A stretch of DNA of 64,000 nt, from NCBI GenBank assembly GCA_015680685.1, contig MNCI01025271.1, positions 1 through 64,000 on the forward strand, in the 5' to 3' direction. The translations under genes were made by a program, and so were the position numbers. The notes beneath the pieces are model-generated. The model worked only from the letters and a program-made list of their open reading frames with translations, was not told the DNA's origin and did no database searches. Numbering within the stretch: position 1 is the first letter of the stretch; each line of letters begins with the position of its first letter. Source of the DNA: Gnetum montanum. Taxonomy: Eukaryota > Streptophyta > Gnetopsida > Gnetales > Gnetaceae. Positions 45,573-58,368 of the stretch are shown one piece after another.

Positions 45573-45839
45573 AGAGAGGAGGCTTCTAGAGTGAATGAAG
45601 GCTACCTGATCCCATGACACTCAAGAACTTATTACACTACCAATGAACATGGTCCTCATTATTTTTTCTTAAAGAAACTTTGCTCATGGTGTACATCATT
45701 CTTAAGGTAGGAATTCCAACATGATTCTGGTTGATTAGTTACACTGCCAAAGAACATGGTCCTTTCAGAACTTTGTCCATGATGTAGTTTAACCCTCATG
45801 TATGTGCCTTTAATTACAATATGATGGCATCATAATAGA

Positions 45840-46066
45840 TCTCCTAGGTGACCAAGGATTCTCAAATGGAGATGAACACACTTCACCCTATGGATCACAA
45901 GGTAGCCATGGATCATCACACTTGAGGGCTAGCACTTATGAAAGGAAAAATGACATTTTCCAAGGTTACCTAGTGATTGTGGCTAACCATTCTCTAATGT
46001 CACATATCCTACACTCACATGATTATGATGATAACATGGTAAGTTAGCATCAATCCTGTCCTCCAT
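45840..46066 (-). pseudogene. Small pol-distal ORF of family B, second copy (decayed)
   Basis: ATG at 46,066 (MEDRIDANLPC, then HVSVGYVTLEN) with TAG stops after about 31 codons and again after 48. It is the homologue of the open 78-codon frame at 18,855-19,091. Confidence 0.4.
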
Positions 46067-46439
46067 AATCCAACATACAAATAAAACCAAAACCTTGAAA
46101 AAGACTAGGGAGAATCATAGCATTATTGAAATATATGATATAAAGGAGATTTTATGTAATAATAATAGGATATATCATATTAGTAATTATGTTTACATTA
46201 TTTTCCAATGGTATTATGATGACCCAATGCCTAGTAACTCAAATGATCATAATAATTACTAAAATCACATGAAAAGAACAAATCAAACCAAAACCAATAT
46301 ACCAGGAAAGAGATAATGGAAATCCAAAGAAAACTTTCAAATGCAATTATATACAAATGAAATGCATGGTGAAAGGGAAGAAAACATGACTCTAAGGATC
46401 TACCTAGTGTCCAAATTTGGCACCTAAGTAGAAATGCTT

Positions 46440-46760
46440 TGGATGAAATGCATTAAAATTTCTAGCTAACTTATATCCTTACAAATTAGCAATTTTGTGA
46501 ACATTGGGAGAAATGGCATTTGTAACTTGGGATGGGTCTGACCACATAGGAGAGAACTTACTTCAAGGACCTATTTGACTAGATGCTTTATCTCTCTTAA
46601 GTACTACATCTCCTATTTTAAAAACTTTACCTACATATTTCCTATTAGACCATCTTTTAATAATTTTTCAATGATTAATTACAAAAATCAAGACATAATC
46701 TTAATTTTCTCATTCACTTTCTATTAGGCACTAAATTTGATGTCGAACTTGAATGTTTCA
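46440..46760 (-). pseudogene. pol: Fused pol remnant of B2: RT start joined to integrase C-terminus
   Basis: Reading minus: SNLVPNRK, then LRLCLDFCN (RT box with the conserved DF), about 10 codons, then SNRKYVGKVFKIGDVVLKRD and FSPMW of the integrase GPY/F tail. Same join as in B1 (19,500-19,775), slightly better preserved. No RT catalytic pair, RNase H or DDE core is present in between. Confidence 0.75.
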
Positions 46761-47256
46761 TAAAATGAATAATTTTAGATTTTAAAAATTCATCAACTTC
46801 TTCTTTCATCCAAGTTTCAATCTTGGGTCTAGCATGTCTAAGATTTTGTAAGTCATTGAATACAACTTCTCTAGGAATATTTTCAATGGATATGTTGTCA
46901 AAATTTAGTATACCTTCTAATGTTTTAATGGATAAAATCTCATTTAACTCTTTGTCCTCCCCTAAATGTGGTGGGCCACCTAGAAGAAATCCCTTTCCAT
47001 TGTGTTGATGGTAAGACAAGGTATCTTCATGGATTTCTTCACCTTTTCTAGAAGTTTGATAGGGTTGGGTGGAATCTATATGAGAAAAAGGATTTATTTT
47101 TGTAATTTCAATCACATGCTCCTTTATAACATGTTCTTCATGCTCAAACTCAATAACTCCAATATACAGGTTAGTGTTTTGATTTTCCAAAGATTGATTT
47201 TGCTGATTGAAGGTTGTAACTACTTGTTTATAGAAAGGCTCTCTTGGTATGACCAT
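46714..47256 (-). pseudogene. Pre-RT segment of B2 pol (open for 180 codons)
   Basis: This is the longest open frame on the correct strand of family B. It starts at VIPREPFYKQVVTTF, continues through an acidic, His/Glu-rich middle to KIETWMKEEVDEFLKSKIIH, and runs into SNLVPNRK at the RT start. It links protease to RT. The homologous B1 frame is 20,378-20,019. No catalytic residues are recognised in this part. Confidence 0.6.
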
Positions 47257-47282
47257 ATATTTAGATTTTCCTTTGATAGGAA

Positions 47283-49056
47283 TTAATAGTTTGAGGAATT
47301 TAACCTAAAGAAGCCCCAAAACTTGGCTTCAAAAGTCCTAGATAAGAGCTCATCATAAGTTGGTGACATGTCAACTACTAATATATTTGTATAACATGTA
47401 AATGTATGATATTGTTTATGTTGTACTTTCACTTCTCTTAATGACACCACTATAGGCACATTGGATCCATCAAGTTGAATCACACTTTTCATTTATGGTA
47501 GCATTTGTGCTCCTAAAGTCTTACATACCTCAAGTGGCATGACACTAAAGGTTACTCTAGAATCCATCAAACAATTATGAACATTCTTTCCTAAAATAAT
47601 CAAAGTTGTTAGGAAAGGAGGTTGTTCTTTCTTGCTCATCATGGAATTACTTGCATTTTGTATCGACAATGCATTAGGACATTTTGCAAAATGGACTTGC
47701 CTTTTGGTCATTGGAAATTATTCTTTATTTGTTTTAGGTTTATGAACTATCCTTTGAATTACATCTTTCATTTTGTTAAAATGTAAAAGGTCATACATTG
47801 AAATGTTGGCTTTAGTTTTCCTCAAGTCCTCAACTAGATTGTAAGTCTTATGTTCATCTTTAGCTTCTTGTTGAGGTGGAGTTCTTCTAACTACAGAAGG
47901 GGGGTTTGGTCATTGTGAGGCACTTATTTGGGATGAATGAATTTGAGTATTTATGTTATTTTGACTAGGAGCTCTAGGATCTCTTCTATTTGAAGGAGTA
48001 TAAGGATCATTCCTAGTTTGTTGTTCTGTGTTGTTCATAATGTCACTAAATCTATGGTACTGAGTGTTATGTGGGTTAGGGTTGCTTACCATAACTTGTT
48101 CTAATGAGAGAACTTCTTCATGCTCTGCTTCATGAGGTACATTAAGGATCATAATAGGGGGTTTCTCATTTTTTTGACTCTAGGCATTATCACCATATAA
48201 TGTTAAAAATTTAGGACAAGTCCTCTCAAAATGTTACCTAGTGTTATGAAGGTAATAATAATCATCATTGATTGTTGTGCTTGAATTTTCTGATTGTATA
48301 GGATCCTTGTTGTTCCTCTTTAATTCAAAGTGAGTTAATATCTAGGTCATTTGCTTTAGAGTTTGAGTTAGAGGTTCAACAAGATTAGATATCCCATTTG
48401 GGTTTATGACAAATTAAATTAAGGCCTTTGATTGTTCATCATTTAAACTAATGTTAGATGGTAGAAATGAAGAAGATGTTGAACTTTGAAAATAATTGTT
48501 TGAAGGTCGGGTCAGTTGAAGGGGGGAAGGAGTCTGATATAAAGTATTAGTCGTTTGGAAAGTTGGTAAAGGTAGAGGACTAGATTTCATGGGGTTACTA
48601 ATGCTCGTCATCCAAAAATTGGTTTTGAGTGCTATTCATAAGGTAATTTGTTCTAACTTGATGACTTTATCCATTGCACCCTGTATTTCTATTATGTTGG
48701 AATCTAATTTGATGGCATAGGCAAAGAATGGGTCAATGGTGGACAAGTAAAAATTGAGGATGCCATCAAGTTGTGGTTGCATCTCACTTGGCACATAAGA
48801 AAGTTGATGAAGGAATATTAGGTTTTAGTCACAAACATTTTTCCTAGGTATTTTCCTCAAGCTTGTAAAATTGCTTAATGCTATGGCTGGGCTAGTGAAG
48901 TTGGAAAACTGAAGCAAGAACTTATTTTTTAATTCTTTCCATGACTCGATGGAGGCATTAGGGAGCATCAAAATACCATTGGATGGTTTTTCTTCTAAAA
49001 GTTATCATAAATACCCTACATGCTATGTTGTCTTATACAATGTTATGGATTTGTAG
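47283..49056 (-). pseudogene. gag: Protease and C-terminal gag of B2 (decayed)
   Basis: Protease: DSRVTFSVMPLEVCKTLGAQ at 47,570-47,505, continuing VIQLDGSNV, VVDMSPTYDELLS at 47,492-47,283; the Gly of DSGA is Arg. A zinc knuckle remnant near 48,290-48,220 keeps HNTR, H and CPKF but has Tyr for the first Cys pair. A Pro/Ser-rich linker lies at 48,611-48,414. The gag core follows to 49,056, where A3 interrupts it; gag resumes at 62,370. Confidence 0.7.
49052..49056. repeat. Target site of A3, left copy (tgtag)
   Basis: It corresponds to cctaa at 62,370-62,374. In uninterrupted B1 the site reads gaatgcctaataagg, so one duplication copy has decayed at three of five positions. Confidence 0.55.
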
Positions 49057-50048
49057 TGATGAGCATCAAAGTGTTGTGTCGATGGGCCCCCATGGATGTG
49101 GCCTTGTTGACAAGCCCTCGTTGATGGGGCCCCATTTACATGGCCTCGTTGATGGACCATTATTGATAGGGCCTTGTTTATGTGGTGTTGTCTTGTCGAT
49201 GGGGCCACATCGACATATCCTTTGCTACGTCTATGGGGCCTCATCGATGCATTACTATAGCAAAAAATTTAAATACGAGCTCATGTTTATGGGCATCAGA
49301 AGTCATAGTAGTAGTCGAATTCTTACAATTTTTACATTCAAAAGTTAGAATATTTTCCTGAGTGCCTATAGTAGAAGTCATTGAGTGTATAGATCTTTAT
49401 TCAAGCACTATTCTACCTAAGCATGATAGTGTGTACAGTAATAAAGACGAGCTTCTTAACAAACCTTGTAGCATTCTAGAGAGTTTAGATGTTTATTCAT
49501 GCATTTAATTCTTTTAGTTATTTATCTAATGTTCTCTGGTAATTAAGCTAATTAAGTAATTAAGCAAGATAAGCTAGATAGATTAATTACATAAGTATAA
49601 CTTCTTCGAGCATAACACGTATTCACTTGGTAATCCCAATAGCATGATTGCTTGGTATGCCTAGTAGTGTAGTGCTTAGTAACCTAGTAGTGGATACATG
49701 GGTTTAGAATGTGTACACAAAGTGGAACCAAATGCTTATGTTATGACTAGTTAGAGATTAGTTAGTTAGTTAAATTAAATTAGTTAATTCAATTACTTCA
49801 TGTCTCTCTTTAAGCATAAAACCATAAAACACAAAATGATAAAAATCATATGCCTCAATTACACTTAACCATACCATTATGCTTCACAAGTATAATCGAG
49901 AAGATAATGAATGACCTATAGGGCAAGGTTGACTTCCTAGAAGACTACTGCACTAGAAACTAGAGCGTCCATGAAATTCAACTGAATCACATGTTAGTAC
50001 ACTATGAATCATATGGTTGGACATAGGGTTACCCTTCATTGCTCATCA
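49057..50048 (+). repeat. 5' LTR of A3 (992 bp)
   Basis: TGATGAGCATCA...TTGCTCATCA. U3 carries about eight units such as tcgttgatggggcccc (49,076-49,250), then a TATA-like tttaaata at 49,268-49,275. The 3' LTR is 82 bp shorter, mostly because it has fewer such units. Confidence 0.9.
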
Positions 50049-50068
50049 TTTGCACTGATGTCGAGAAC
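50049..50068 (+). other. Primer binding site of A3, tRNA-Asp type
   Basis: ttgcactgatgtcgagaa follows the 5' LTR. About 11 of 18 positions agree with the tRNA-Asp complement and most differences are transitions. Confidence 0.6.
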
Positions 50069-50199
50069 TCTGTTTGTTAAAATATGTGCTATCTAGGTTT
50101 AGTGGATATCATTAATATCATTGGATGAATCCCATGATCAATATCATGTCAAAATTATATTATTACAAGAGCACACTGATGCTTTAATTGTTTTGCAAA
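50069..50199 (+). other. Short leader of A3 between primer site and gag
   Basis: 130 bases, AT-rich, with repeated atcattaatatcattgg-like words. No ORF. Confidence 0.6.
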
Positions 50200-52740
50200 A
50201 TGTCTTCTTTCCATAGGCATGAAGATGTTAAATTTTTGGTCCCATAGGAGTGCAAAGTGGTATATACTCATCCAAATGAGTATGTACTCAACTTCACCTT
50301 CATCCTACATTAGAATGAGCAACTATGATGGTGTGAAATGGAGGGAAACATCGTAATGCCCCTTGATCAATCTATGCTCATGATGCTACCTTGAACTCTT
50401 AAGAAGTTAGACATCCATAGTCTTCAAGAATAGAATGTTGTGCATGACTATGACAATTGTGACTACCACCCTACTAACACACAATGGAGGCAAGATTGAC
50501 ATCAGGAGAAGCATCATTAGGCTATGAAGGAAAAATGGTTTACTAATCCCTTATTTCTACTAAAATAATATGACAATGAGGTTCCTCTCTTTGAGAGCTC
50601 TCAACATGAAAATTCTCCACATCTTGTTATTGGTAATGGGGGTTTGGCTTTGAATCTATGATCCATGATCAACAATTCTGGTTCAAATAAAGATGGTAGT
50701 CAAGGCATGGGCTTAAACAAGCATCAAGATGATAAGAAAATTAATGAACATAATTGTGATAACTAAAGGGGAGTTGGTACACTCCATGGTGGTGGCAATT
50801 CTCCTCCCTCTTTGTCCTCTTCATCAAAATCTCTTTCTTCCTCTTCTTCTAATTTTGAGAACTGCTGCAAAATAAACAACCATAATGGAGGTGAGCATCG
50901 AGGCAATAATACTAATAGCCATGCCCATAATGATCAAAGGAGTAACAAAGGACATCATTAGTGACAACAAAATACTAATGATGATGAGCCTATGTTGGTG
51001 ACTTACAACATACTTAACATTGCAGAGGTAGTTAAGATCCCAACTAGCAATGTGAAGGATAGTCAAATCAAGTGCTTAGCCATAAACAATATTCCAAGAT
51101 TTGAGGGGGAATATAATTCTAAATTGTAGCTTTTAAAATTCTTATGCCTTGAAAAACATTGAAAATGATTTGTAGAAACTCAAGCTATTTCCCAAGATAC
51201 TCATCAAGGAAGCTAAAAGATGGTACTAGTTCCTAGAGCCAAAATCTATTCATAGATGGAGTACCATGTTGGAACTATTTAATGAAAAATACCAAACATA
51301 CTTCAAAGTGTCTAATTGGAGAAGGAACATCCAAGGCTAGAAATAGGAAACACATGAACCCTTGAATACCACCATGGGCAAATATTACTCTTTCTTACAA
51401 TGATGCCATAGCCATGGTTATTCTTAGAGGAAATAACTCTGCCACATCGTAGATGGGCTCAAAGTAGAAACCAAAAGAACTATTGGCATTTATGCCCAAG
51501 GGAGACTTTCCAAACTAAGAGCTCATTAGATCCAAAGGCTAATCAACTAGGTTGCAAAAGAAGAAGGTGATTTGCAAAAAAGGAAAAGTAAAAAAGAGTA
51601 TAATAGGGACTCTTCTATCAAGAAAAGGAAGGTTTGATTTTGTGATGAGCAGGAGTCACCACTTGATGAAGTGTTGAACAAGAAAACCTTATCAATCCAA
51701 AAATCTAATTTTTGATATTTTAGCAAAGGTTGATAAGTTATGGAACTCTTTGAATGAAAAATTCCAAACTAATATGAAGATTAGTGAAGAATCCAAAGAG
51801 CAAAATAGTGATTGTAACCACAAGAGATGAAGCTAAATGTGCCTACCAAAGAGGTAAGGGCAAAGTTGTTGCAATAGAAGAAGTTATGGAGATAGAATCT
51901 AATGATGATACTAGTTGTAACTTTTGTTAATATGAACATTCTAAGGGATGTTATCCTATGTTGTTACACTTGTAAGAGTTTGGGGTGTATGTATTGAATC
52001 CTTAACTAGCATGAAGGTAAGCACCCAGATGATTACCTTATCCTCAAGGCAATCCAAGAATGTTCCACAAGCAACAACAGACTTACTACCCAAGTGGAGC
52101 TCCACCACAACTATATGAATAATATCAATAGTGGCACCAACCATAGTCATGGGGAATGCCACTATCAAGATAGTAGTATCCTTACACGCAACCAAATCCA
52201 TATGGATACTATGTTCAGCAACTTGTTTTGCCATAAAGCTCTACAAGCCATGCCTCATTCCAACATCACTATTACCCTCCAAAGTACCATGGAACTCATT
52301 CACTATCTACTTGAAGGGAGAACCCATATCCATACCACCCTCTACATCTATCTACACACATCACTTTTCCCTCAATGCAGTTACCTCCTACTTCATCCAT
52401 GTAGGATGAAATTCCACCATAGCTATAGCAATGAATTGCCATGAGGGCTATACATTAATAACCAGCCTTCCAGCCAAGTGGTCCAAATAATTGATCCCAG
52501 GAATAACCCTTCTTCTGATCCAATAGTCCTCTCAAACCCTCACAACCTAATGTGGCTAGTCATCCTACATCTCGAACACCCTCATTCTCTGCATTAAACA
52601 CATTCAAATACCCTTCAAACTAAATGCCACCTTGGATCTATATAGTGATGTTAACTCATGTTTTTTTTATTAGATCAAGGATAGCAACCTTTCCATGAAG
52701 ATATTTTACCTAAGAAGTCCTCTTATTTACTTGTAGATCA
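50200..52740 (+). pseudogene. gag: gag of A3 (decayed)
   Basis: ATG at 50,200 (MSSFHRHEDVKFLVP), matching A1 at 10,743. Features in order: an N-terminal block with PLDQSMLMMLP (about 50,350-50,400); a Ser-rich stretch SPPSLSSSSKSLSSSSSN (50,800-50,860); an Asn/His-rich segment; a gag core about 51,050-51,500 (NIPRFEGEYNSK, FNEKYQTYFKVSNW, VDGLKVETKRT); a basic KRKSKKEY...KKRKV (51,575-51,635) resembling a bipartite nuclear signal; a zinc-knuckle-like CNFC...EHSKGC at 51,916-51,957; and a Pro/Gln/Tyr-rich linker (52,060-52,450). Stops, chiefly TAG and TAA for Gln and TGA for Trp or Arg, are frequent. Confidence 0.75.
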
Positions 52741-55700
52741 TTGGACATGAGCCATGCAAGGCTCTTCTTGATTTTAGTTCTAGTGGCAACATCATCTCCC
52801 ATGACATGTATAAGGCCTAGAACCTACTACCTCTTAAGAAGAGCAACATCTATTTAGAATTGGCAAACCAATCAATCACTCCCCCTTTGGGATTAATGGA
52901 GGACATTATGATCACAGTTTGTGGGTGGTCCTATCTTGTCAATTTTCTAGTGATCAAGGTTGAAAATTGCAAAGGCAACTTCCCCATCATTATGGAAAGG
53001 GCTTGGTTAAGCATGTTTGATGCATGAATGGGCATAAGGAACCTGTCCTTGGAAGTCTTCAAGGAAAATGAATTTGAATGATTAGAGAAGAAATGTGTTC
53101 AATGCATCGCATATAATGATAATGGGTGCAATTGCGTGTAGAAAATATAGTCCATTAAAAGTACATTCATCAAACCATGCAATTAGTGTGCACATGAAAT
53201 AGATATCCAAAGGTGCCTATATGCAGTCACCATAAAACAAGAGAGCACCCAGTGGTTGACAATTGATTGTAATAGTAGCACACTATGCATGGAACCGACT
53301 GAGTGCATGACATGTGCCTATGTTGAAAGCATGGATGAACTTGAGCAAATTCATTGCCAACTCTCAAATGAAGAAGAAGATAGTGATACCTATTAGGAAG
53401 AGTTGGAAATCCCTAAAAATTTTAAATAGGAGCCCCTAGAGTTAAAATCTCTACCATCTAACATGGAACATTCATTTCTAAATAATGGCAAGCTTGTTAT
53501 AATTAACAAAATTTTTGCTCCTAAACAAAAAGACAAGTTGTTAATGGTCGTAAACAAGTGGCCATTAGCCTTTGCCTAGTCATATCCAAAACTAACTTGA
53601 ATCAATCCAAGGATATGCCAACATTGCATCTACACCAACTTGGACATGAAGCCAAGAAGGTAGCAGTAGAGGTGGCTAAACCCCAAATTGAAGTAGATCA
53701 TCAAGGAGGAAATAGAACAACTCCTCAAGGCAGGTTTCATCTATCCCATCGTAGATAGTGAGTGGGTTAGTCCACTCATAATTGTGCCAAAGAAAAGTAT
53801 AAAGTGGCAAGTCTACATTGACTTTAGGCTATTGAACATGGCAACATTTAAAGATTATTTTCCATTGCCATTTGTGGACTAAGTGTTGGATACCATTTCT
53901 AGGCTTACTATTATAACTTCTTGGATAGTTATAGTGTCTATAACCAAATCTAAATTACACCAAAAGATCAAGCCAAGACAACATTCATGAGTCCTTGGGG
54001 AACTTTTTCATATTGTAAGATGTCATTTGGTCTATGTAATGTCGTATAACATGTTAACTCCTGGTCCTTAGTATTTTTTAATAGCAAATTGGTAGTGGGG
54101 TAGAAGTCTTTATGGATGACTTCTCTACCTTTGGGACTACATTTGAGTAAGCCCTAGATTGACTTAAGTAGGTACTCAAAAGATGTGTTGAAACAAACAT
54201 TAGGCTCAATTAGTAGAAAATCCATTTAATGGTCTTAGAAGGCCTAGTGCTAAGGCATAAAATTTCATAAGAAGGGATTGAAATAGACTTGAAAAATATA
54301 AAGATCATCCAAGGAATCACACACTAACCAGAGACAATTAAAGATGTTTGATAAACACATTGGCTAATACTGATAATTCATAGAGAACTTCTCTAAGATC
54401 ACAAAGTCATTAGTTGAGCTTACAAAAAACAATGCTCCATTTGTCTAGACCAAGGAGTGTGAACATGCATTCCAACTACTAAAGGAGAAACTCCAATTCT
54501 ATTGGCACTAGATTGGTCCAAGCCATTCCACATAATGATAGATGCATCTAATTATGCCTTGGAAGCTGTGAATATGTAGCTAGATGATAAGAAACATCCA
54601 TATTACATCCATTGTGTGAGCCAAAGCATTGTGTGTGCACAACTAAATTACACCACAACTAAGAAAGAACTAATGGTAGTGGTGCATGCTATTGAAAAGT
54701 TCAAGCATTATGTGTTTGGCTAGAAAGTGTTTGTGCACATAGATCATAGTGCCATTGGCTTTCTAATAAATAAGCCAATGGTGTTCCCTTGAATCATCTG
54801 ATGGCTTATGATCTTATAGGAATTCAATCTCATAATGGTCAATCAAAATGGAACTGAGAATGTGATTGCTAAACACCTCTCTCAATTAAATGGGATAATA
54901 AAGAGGAGGAGAGTCCACACCTTTATATTTTTCTAGATGATCTCCTCTTTATAGGATCAATCAATGACTAAGTGCTCATTGAATCAAAATGATATGATGG
55001 CATTCTCACTTACCTTCTTACTTAAGAGATGCCACAAGATCTGGACCTTAGGAAGAAACAATAATTTCATCACCAAGCAAAGTACTTCATGGAAATCAAC
55101 AAATACCTTTACAAGGTTTATGCCGATGGCCTAGTTCATTCATGTGTCCCTAATGGGGATCAACTGTGCATTCTCTAGGATGCTTACAAAGGCCCTTTCA
55201 AAGGTCACTATGCAAGGAGATATATGGTCATAAAAATCCTAATTTTAGGATACTATTGACCTACAATCTTCAATGATGCCTACCAATTTGTCTGATCTTG
55301 TGAAAGCTATCAAAGAGATGGTGGGATGATCACACAAATATTGGGCCCTCAATAATGGATCCAACCACTAGAGCCCTTTAACATATGGGCCATACACTTC
55401 ATGGGTTCCATCACACCAATGTCCAATGGAAAGGTGTATATCATCATGCATCAAATAGATAGAAGCAACAACTATCACCAATTGTACAACATCCATTGTT
55501 GCTATATTTGTACAACAACATGTTGTAAACAAGTTTGGGATGCCACATGCACTAATTTTTAACAATGGAACCCATTTTATAGGTGTCACTTTTCAAAAAC
55601 TCATGCAACACTTGAAAGTTGAACATAAATTAACAACACCCAATCACCCCCAAGCCAATGGTTAAGTAGAGGTAAGTAACTAGGAGATCACAAAAATCCT

Positions 55701-56325
55701 AATAAGGACCATAAGAAAATATAGGAGAGATTGGAGCACAAAACTCAATGATGCCCTATGGGCCTACTACTCAAATTGGAAACTCCCTATTGGCTACTCT
55801 CCCTATGAATTAGTGTATGGAAAACTTCCAACACTTCCAGTCCAATCTGAACTCTATACACTTTCAATAGCCTATGACTTGAATCTTGACCTAATTTTAA
55901 CATAGAAAGAAAGACTAATCAACCTCAATGAGCTAGATGAAAACAAATTGGTGGTCCTATCTTTGAAAGAAGTGTACAAGGAATTCAACAAACAATGACA
56001 TGGCCTAAGAATATAGAAAGTAAAATTCCAACTAGGAGATAAGGTTCTGTATTAAAAGCTCACATATGTACCCTAGAAAAAAAAGTTTCAAATATTGTGA
56101 GAAGGACCTTACATAATTGATGAAACCTTTCCTTCTGGGGGCATGACCATATACAAACCTGAGAGCCCAACTAAAAAGTATGTGGTCAACATCCAATAAG
56201 TGGGACTTTTCCATGAGCCTAAGAAAGCTAGTGCAACAACTACTTTAATAGATGGACAACCACACTCAATTTTTTGAATCTCCTCCTTCCCACTCAATCG
56301 TGGGGGAGATGGGCATTTGTGCTAA
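52741..56325 (+). pseudogene. pol: pol of A3: protease, RT, RNase H, integrase (decayed)
   Basis: Protease 52,757-53,150 (LLDFSSSGNIISHDMYKA; the usual second residue of the active triplet is Phe). RT 53,690-54,200: EIEQLLKAGFIYPI, WVSPLIIVPKK, YIDFRLLNMATFKDYFPLP, YNFLDSYSVYNQI, MSPWGTFSYCKM, and the catalytic VEVFMDDFSTFG at 54,103-54,135. RNase H 54,480-54,900 (IMIDASNYALEAV, KKELMVVVHAIEKFKHYVFG). Integrase 55,180-56,325: IHFMGSITPM (first Asp changed to His), LIFNNGTHFIG (second Asp changed to Asn), NHPQANG with VEVSN (Glu kept), and a GPY-like tail EGPYIIDETFPSGGMTIY. About 30 codons are missing in the core near 55,440-55,480. It ends at TAA 56,323-56,325. Three key acidic or catalytic positions are changed, so the copy is inactive. 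Confidence 0.85.
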
Positions 56326-57844
56326 TCATCCATATGGCTCCTCAATTTTTCTATTTTTTTTCATGTTTTTGATTTTGCAAATTATTTATTTTACACCTTT
56401 TTGATTTTCAAACATTTTTCCTATTCTTACATCAATTTTTGTTTTACACCATGATTAATACATTTGCATCTTTTTGGATATTTTACACTTTCTTATATAT
56501 TTTACTTCATTTTGTTTAAGTGTGATTTTTAAATTTTTGCTAATAAAAGTGCTTTATTGCCATAGGACATAATGGTGTTTTCGCTGCTACTAATGGTGGT
56601 TTGTGCTTAATTTTTTGTTTGCTAGTTTTTGAATTTTTGTACCCATTGTTCAATCATGGTTTCTTTTTCATGGAATAGGTAGTGAGTCTATGGAATCTGC
56701 CCATCCACAAACTCTATGGTTTTCCTTGTTTTTGAAATTTGAAATCCTTTTTCATTAAGTAAACTTCTAATAAATTTGTAACCTTGGTAGTTTTCGAAAT
56801 TGGAAAGGATTCAAAGTTTCCACAGGGTGTGACTTTAAGGGAACTCAATACGCTTTGTACTCTTCTACTTACTTGTGTGCTTGAGTGTTTTCATGAGATA
56901 CTTACCATTCCATGTTACCCACTATAGGAAGTCAAATAACATCTTTGCATGGTGTGGTTTCCATCCAAAAAGAAAAAAAAGAGAAAAAATAGAAATAAAA
57001 AAAACATGATGAAAATTCAAAGCACACCCTTAGACAAATAAACAGGCTACAATCATTGGTAATGGAACTAGAAAGACATGTTACCCATGACTGAAGGTCC
57101 CCTATAACTAAGGCCCTCTCTAACTTTCTACTTATTTTTTCTTTTGTTTATGGAATGATGGCTATTCTATGGAAGCACTCTTGTATCTTGAGAAGGTGGA
57201 TTGATCTTGAAGTGACAATGCAAAGTCACTAAAAGAGGTTGGTTTTGGTTTGGACTAAGGATGGATCTTCTTCAATCATTTTAAACATAAAATACACAAG
57301 GGACTTCTTATGACCTTAGTTTGGAATTTCATTCCATGTTCTCCATCATTCATCCATGCTAATTGTAACTTACCTCATTATCGGTGTCCATGTTCTTGAT
57401 TCTGTGTCTTGGTCTGATGTATTTGAATTCTTAGGTAGAATCTTCTAAGTTTTGATCCTTAAATTCTATCAACCATTAATTACCTATCAGGCCCATAGAC
57501 TCCTTAGGTTGAGGTTATGTAAGGGAAAACAAGGCATGTGCCTACTATGGGAAGCACCCACTTGCATATCCCTTGGTTGGGTTCATTAAGTACCTTATTC
57601 TTAGGCATTCTTATAATCAAAATCCTTCATACATCCATCTTTTGCATCAAACCATGTGTCCCTTTACAAATTTTGTTCATTAAATACATTCTCCATCAAT
57701 TTTTTTTTTAATTTTTTAGTTTCAAAGATCCTCTTCAATGATTTTATTGTATTCTTGGCTTTGCCAGGATCCCATGGACCCCAATTTCATTGAAACATTC
57801 CTTACATTTTTTGAGATATTGACATTTGAAAATTTTTTCCAATG
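56326..57844 (+). other. Noncoding spacer between pol and ORF3 promoter (A3)
   Basis: It is collinear with the A1 and A2 spacers. T-rich tracts occur at 56,340-56,560. No ORF is conserved across copies; the 61-codon frame at 57,738-57,923 overlaps the promoter block and is not shared. Confidence 0.6.
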
Positions 57845-57930
57845 TGGGGCACTGTTGACAAAGCAAACCTATATACAAGGCCCTATATATGGGGCCCATT
57901 TATGTAAGGAAAACATACTATAAATAGGCA
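57845..57930 (+). promoter_or_regulatory. Internal promoter-like block of A3
   Basis: gttgacaaagc ... caaggccc ... atggggcccatttatg at 57,862-57,905 resembles gttgacaagccc...gatggggccccatttacatgg of its own 5' LTR (49,107-49,142). A TATA box, tataaata, follows at 57,919-57,926, 147 nt before the leader donor at 58,073/58,074. Confidence 0.55.
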
Positions 57931-58073
57931 TGACCCCACTTGGAAAATTTTACATTTTCTCATAAACAACAAAGGAGTTTTTCAATTTTTCAGAGTCTAG
58001 AACATTCCAAAGCCCATAACTCACAAATCATTTATCCAAATCACTCCATTCTTTCACCTTGTAACTACTCGAG

Positions 58074-58368
58074 GTAAGCTCTTCATTGTGGAAACCACAA
58101 ATGTACCATTTTTAATAGAAAATATTTCACAATTTTTTTAACTCCCAGAAAGTTTCAACTGAAAAATCAACTATTAAACACTAAATTACAAGAGTTACAC
58201 CTTTCCAATAAGCTTCAGTGATAATTATAATAAATAGTTAATAAAATAATCAATTTGCCATGGTCCAACCATAGCTAAAGTGTAACCAACTAACTAATGA
58301 GAAAAAGAATTCAAAACTTTAAAGTTACACATTACATCTACTAATCCATGGATGTGTTGTCACTGCAG
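58074..58368 (+). other. Leader intron upstream of ORF3 in A3
   Basis: Donor CTCGAG|GTAAGCTC and acceptor GTCACTGCAG| directly followed by the ORF3 ATG. Length 295 nt and AT-rich. Both ends match plant consensus well. The donor is conserved in A2 and its position in A1. Confidence 0.65.

Noticed and set aside
52094-52444. Open frames of 92-116 codons on the plus strand
   Set aside because: The region is the Pro/Gln/Tyr-rich gag linker; out-of-frame readings stay open because of low complexity.
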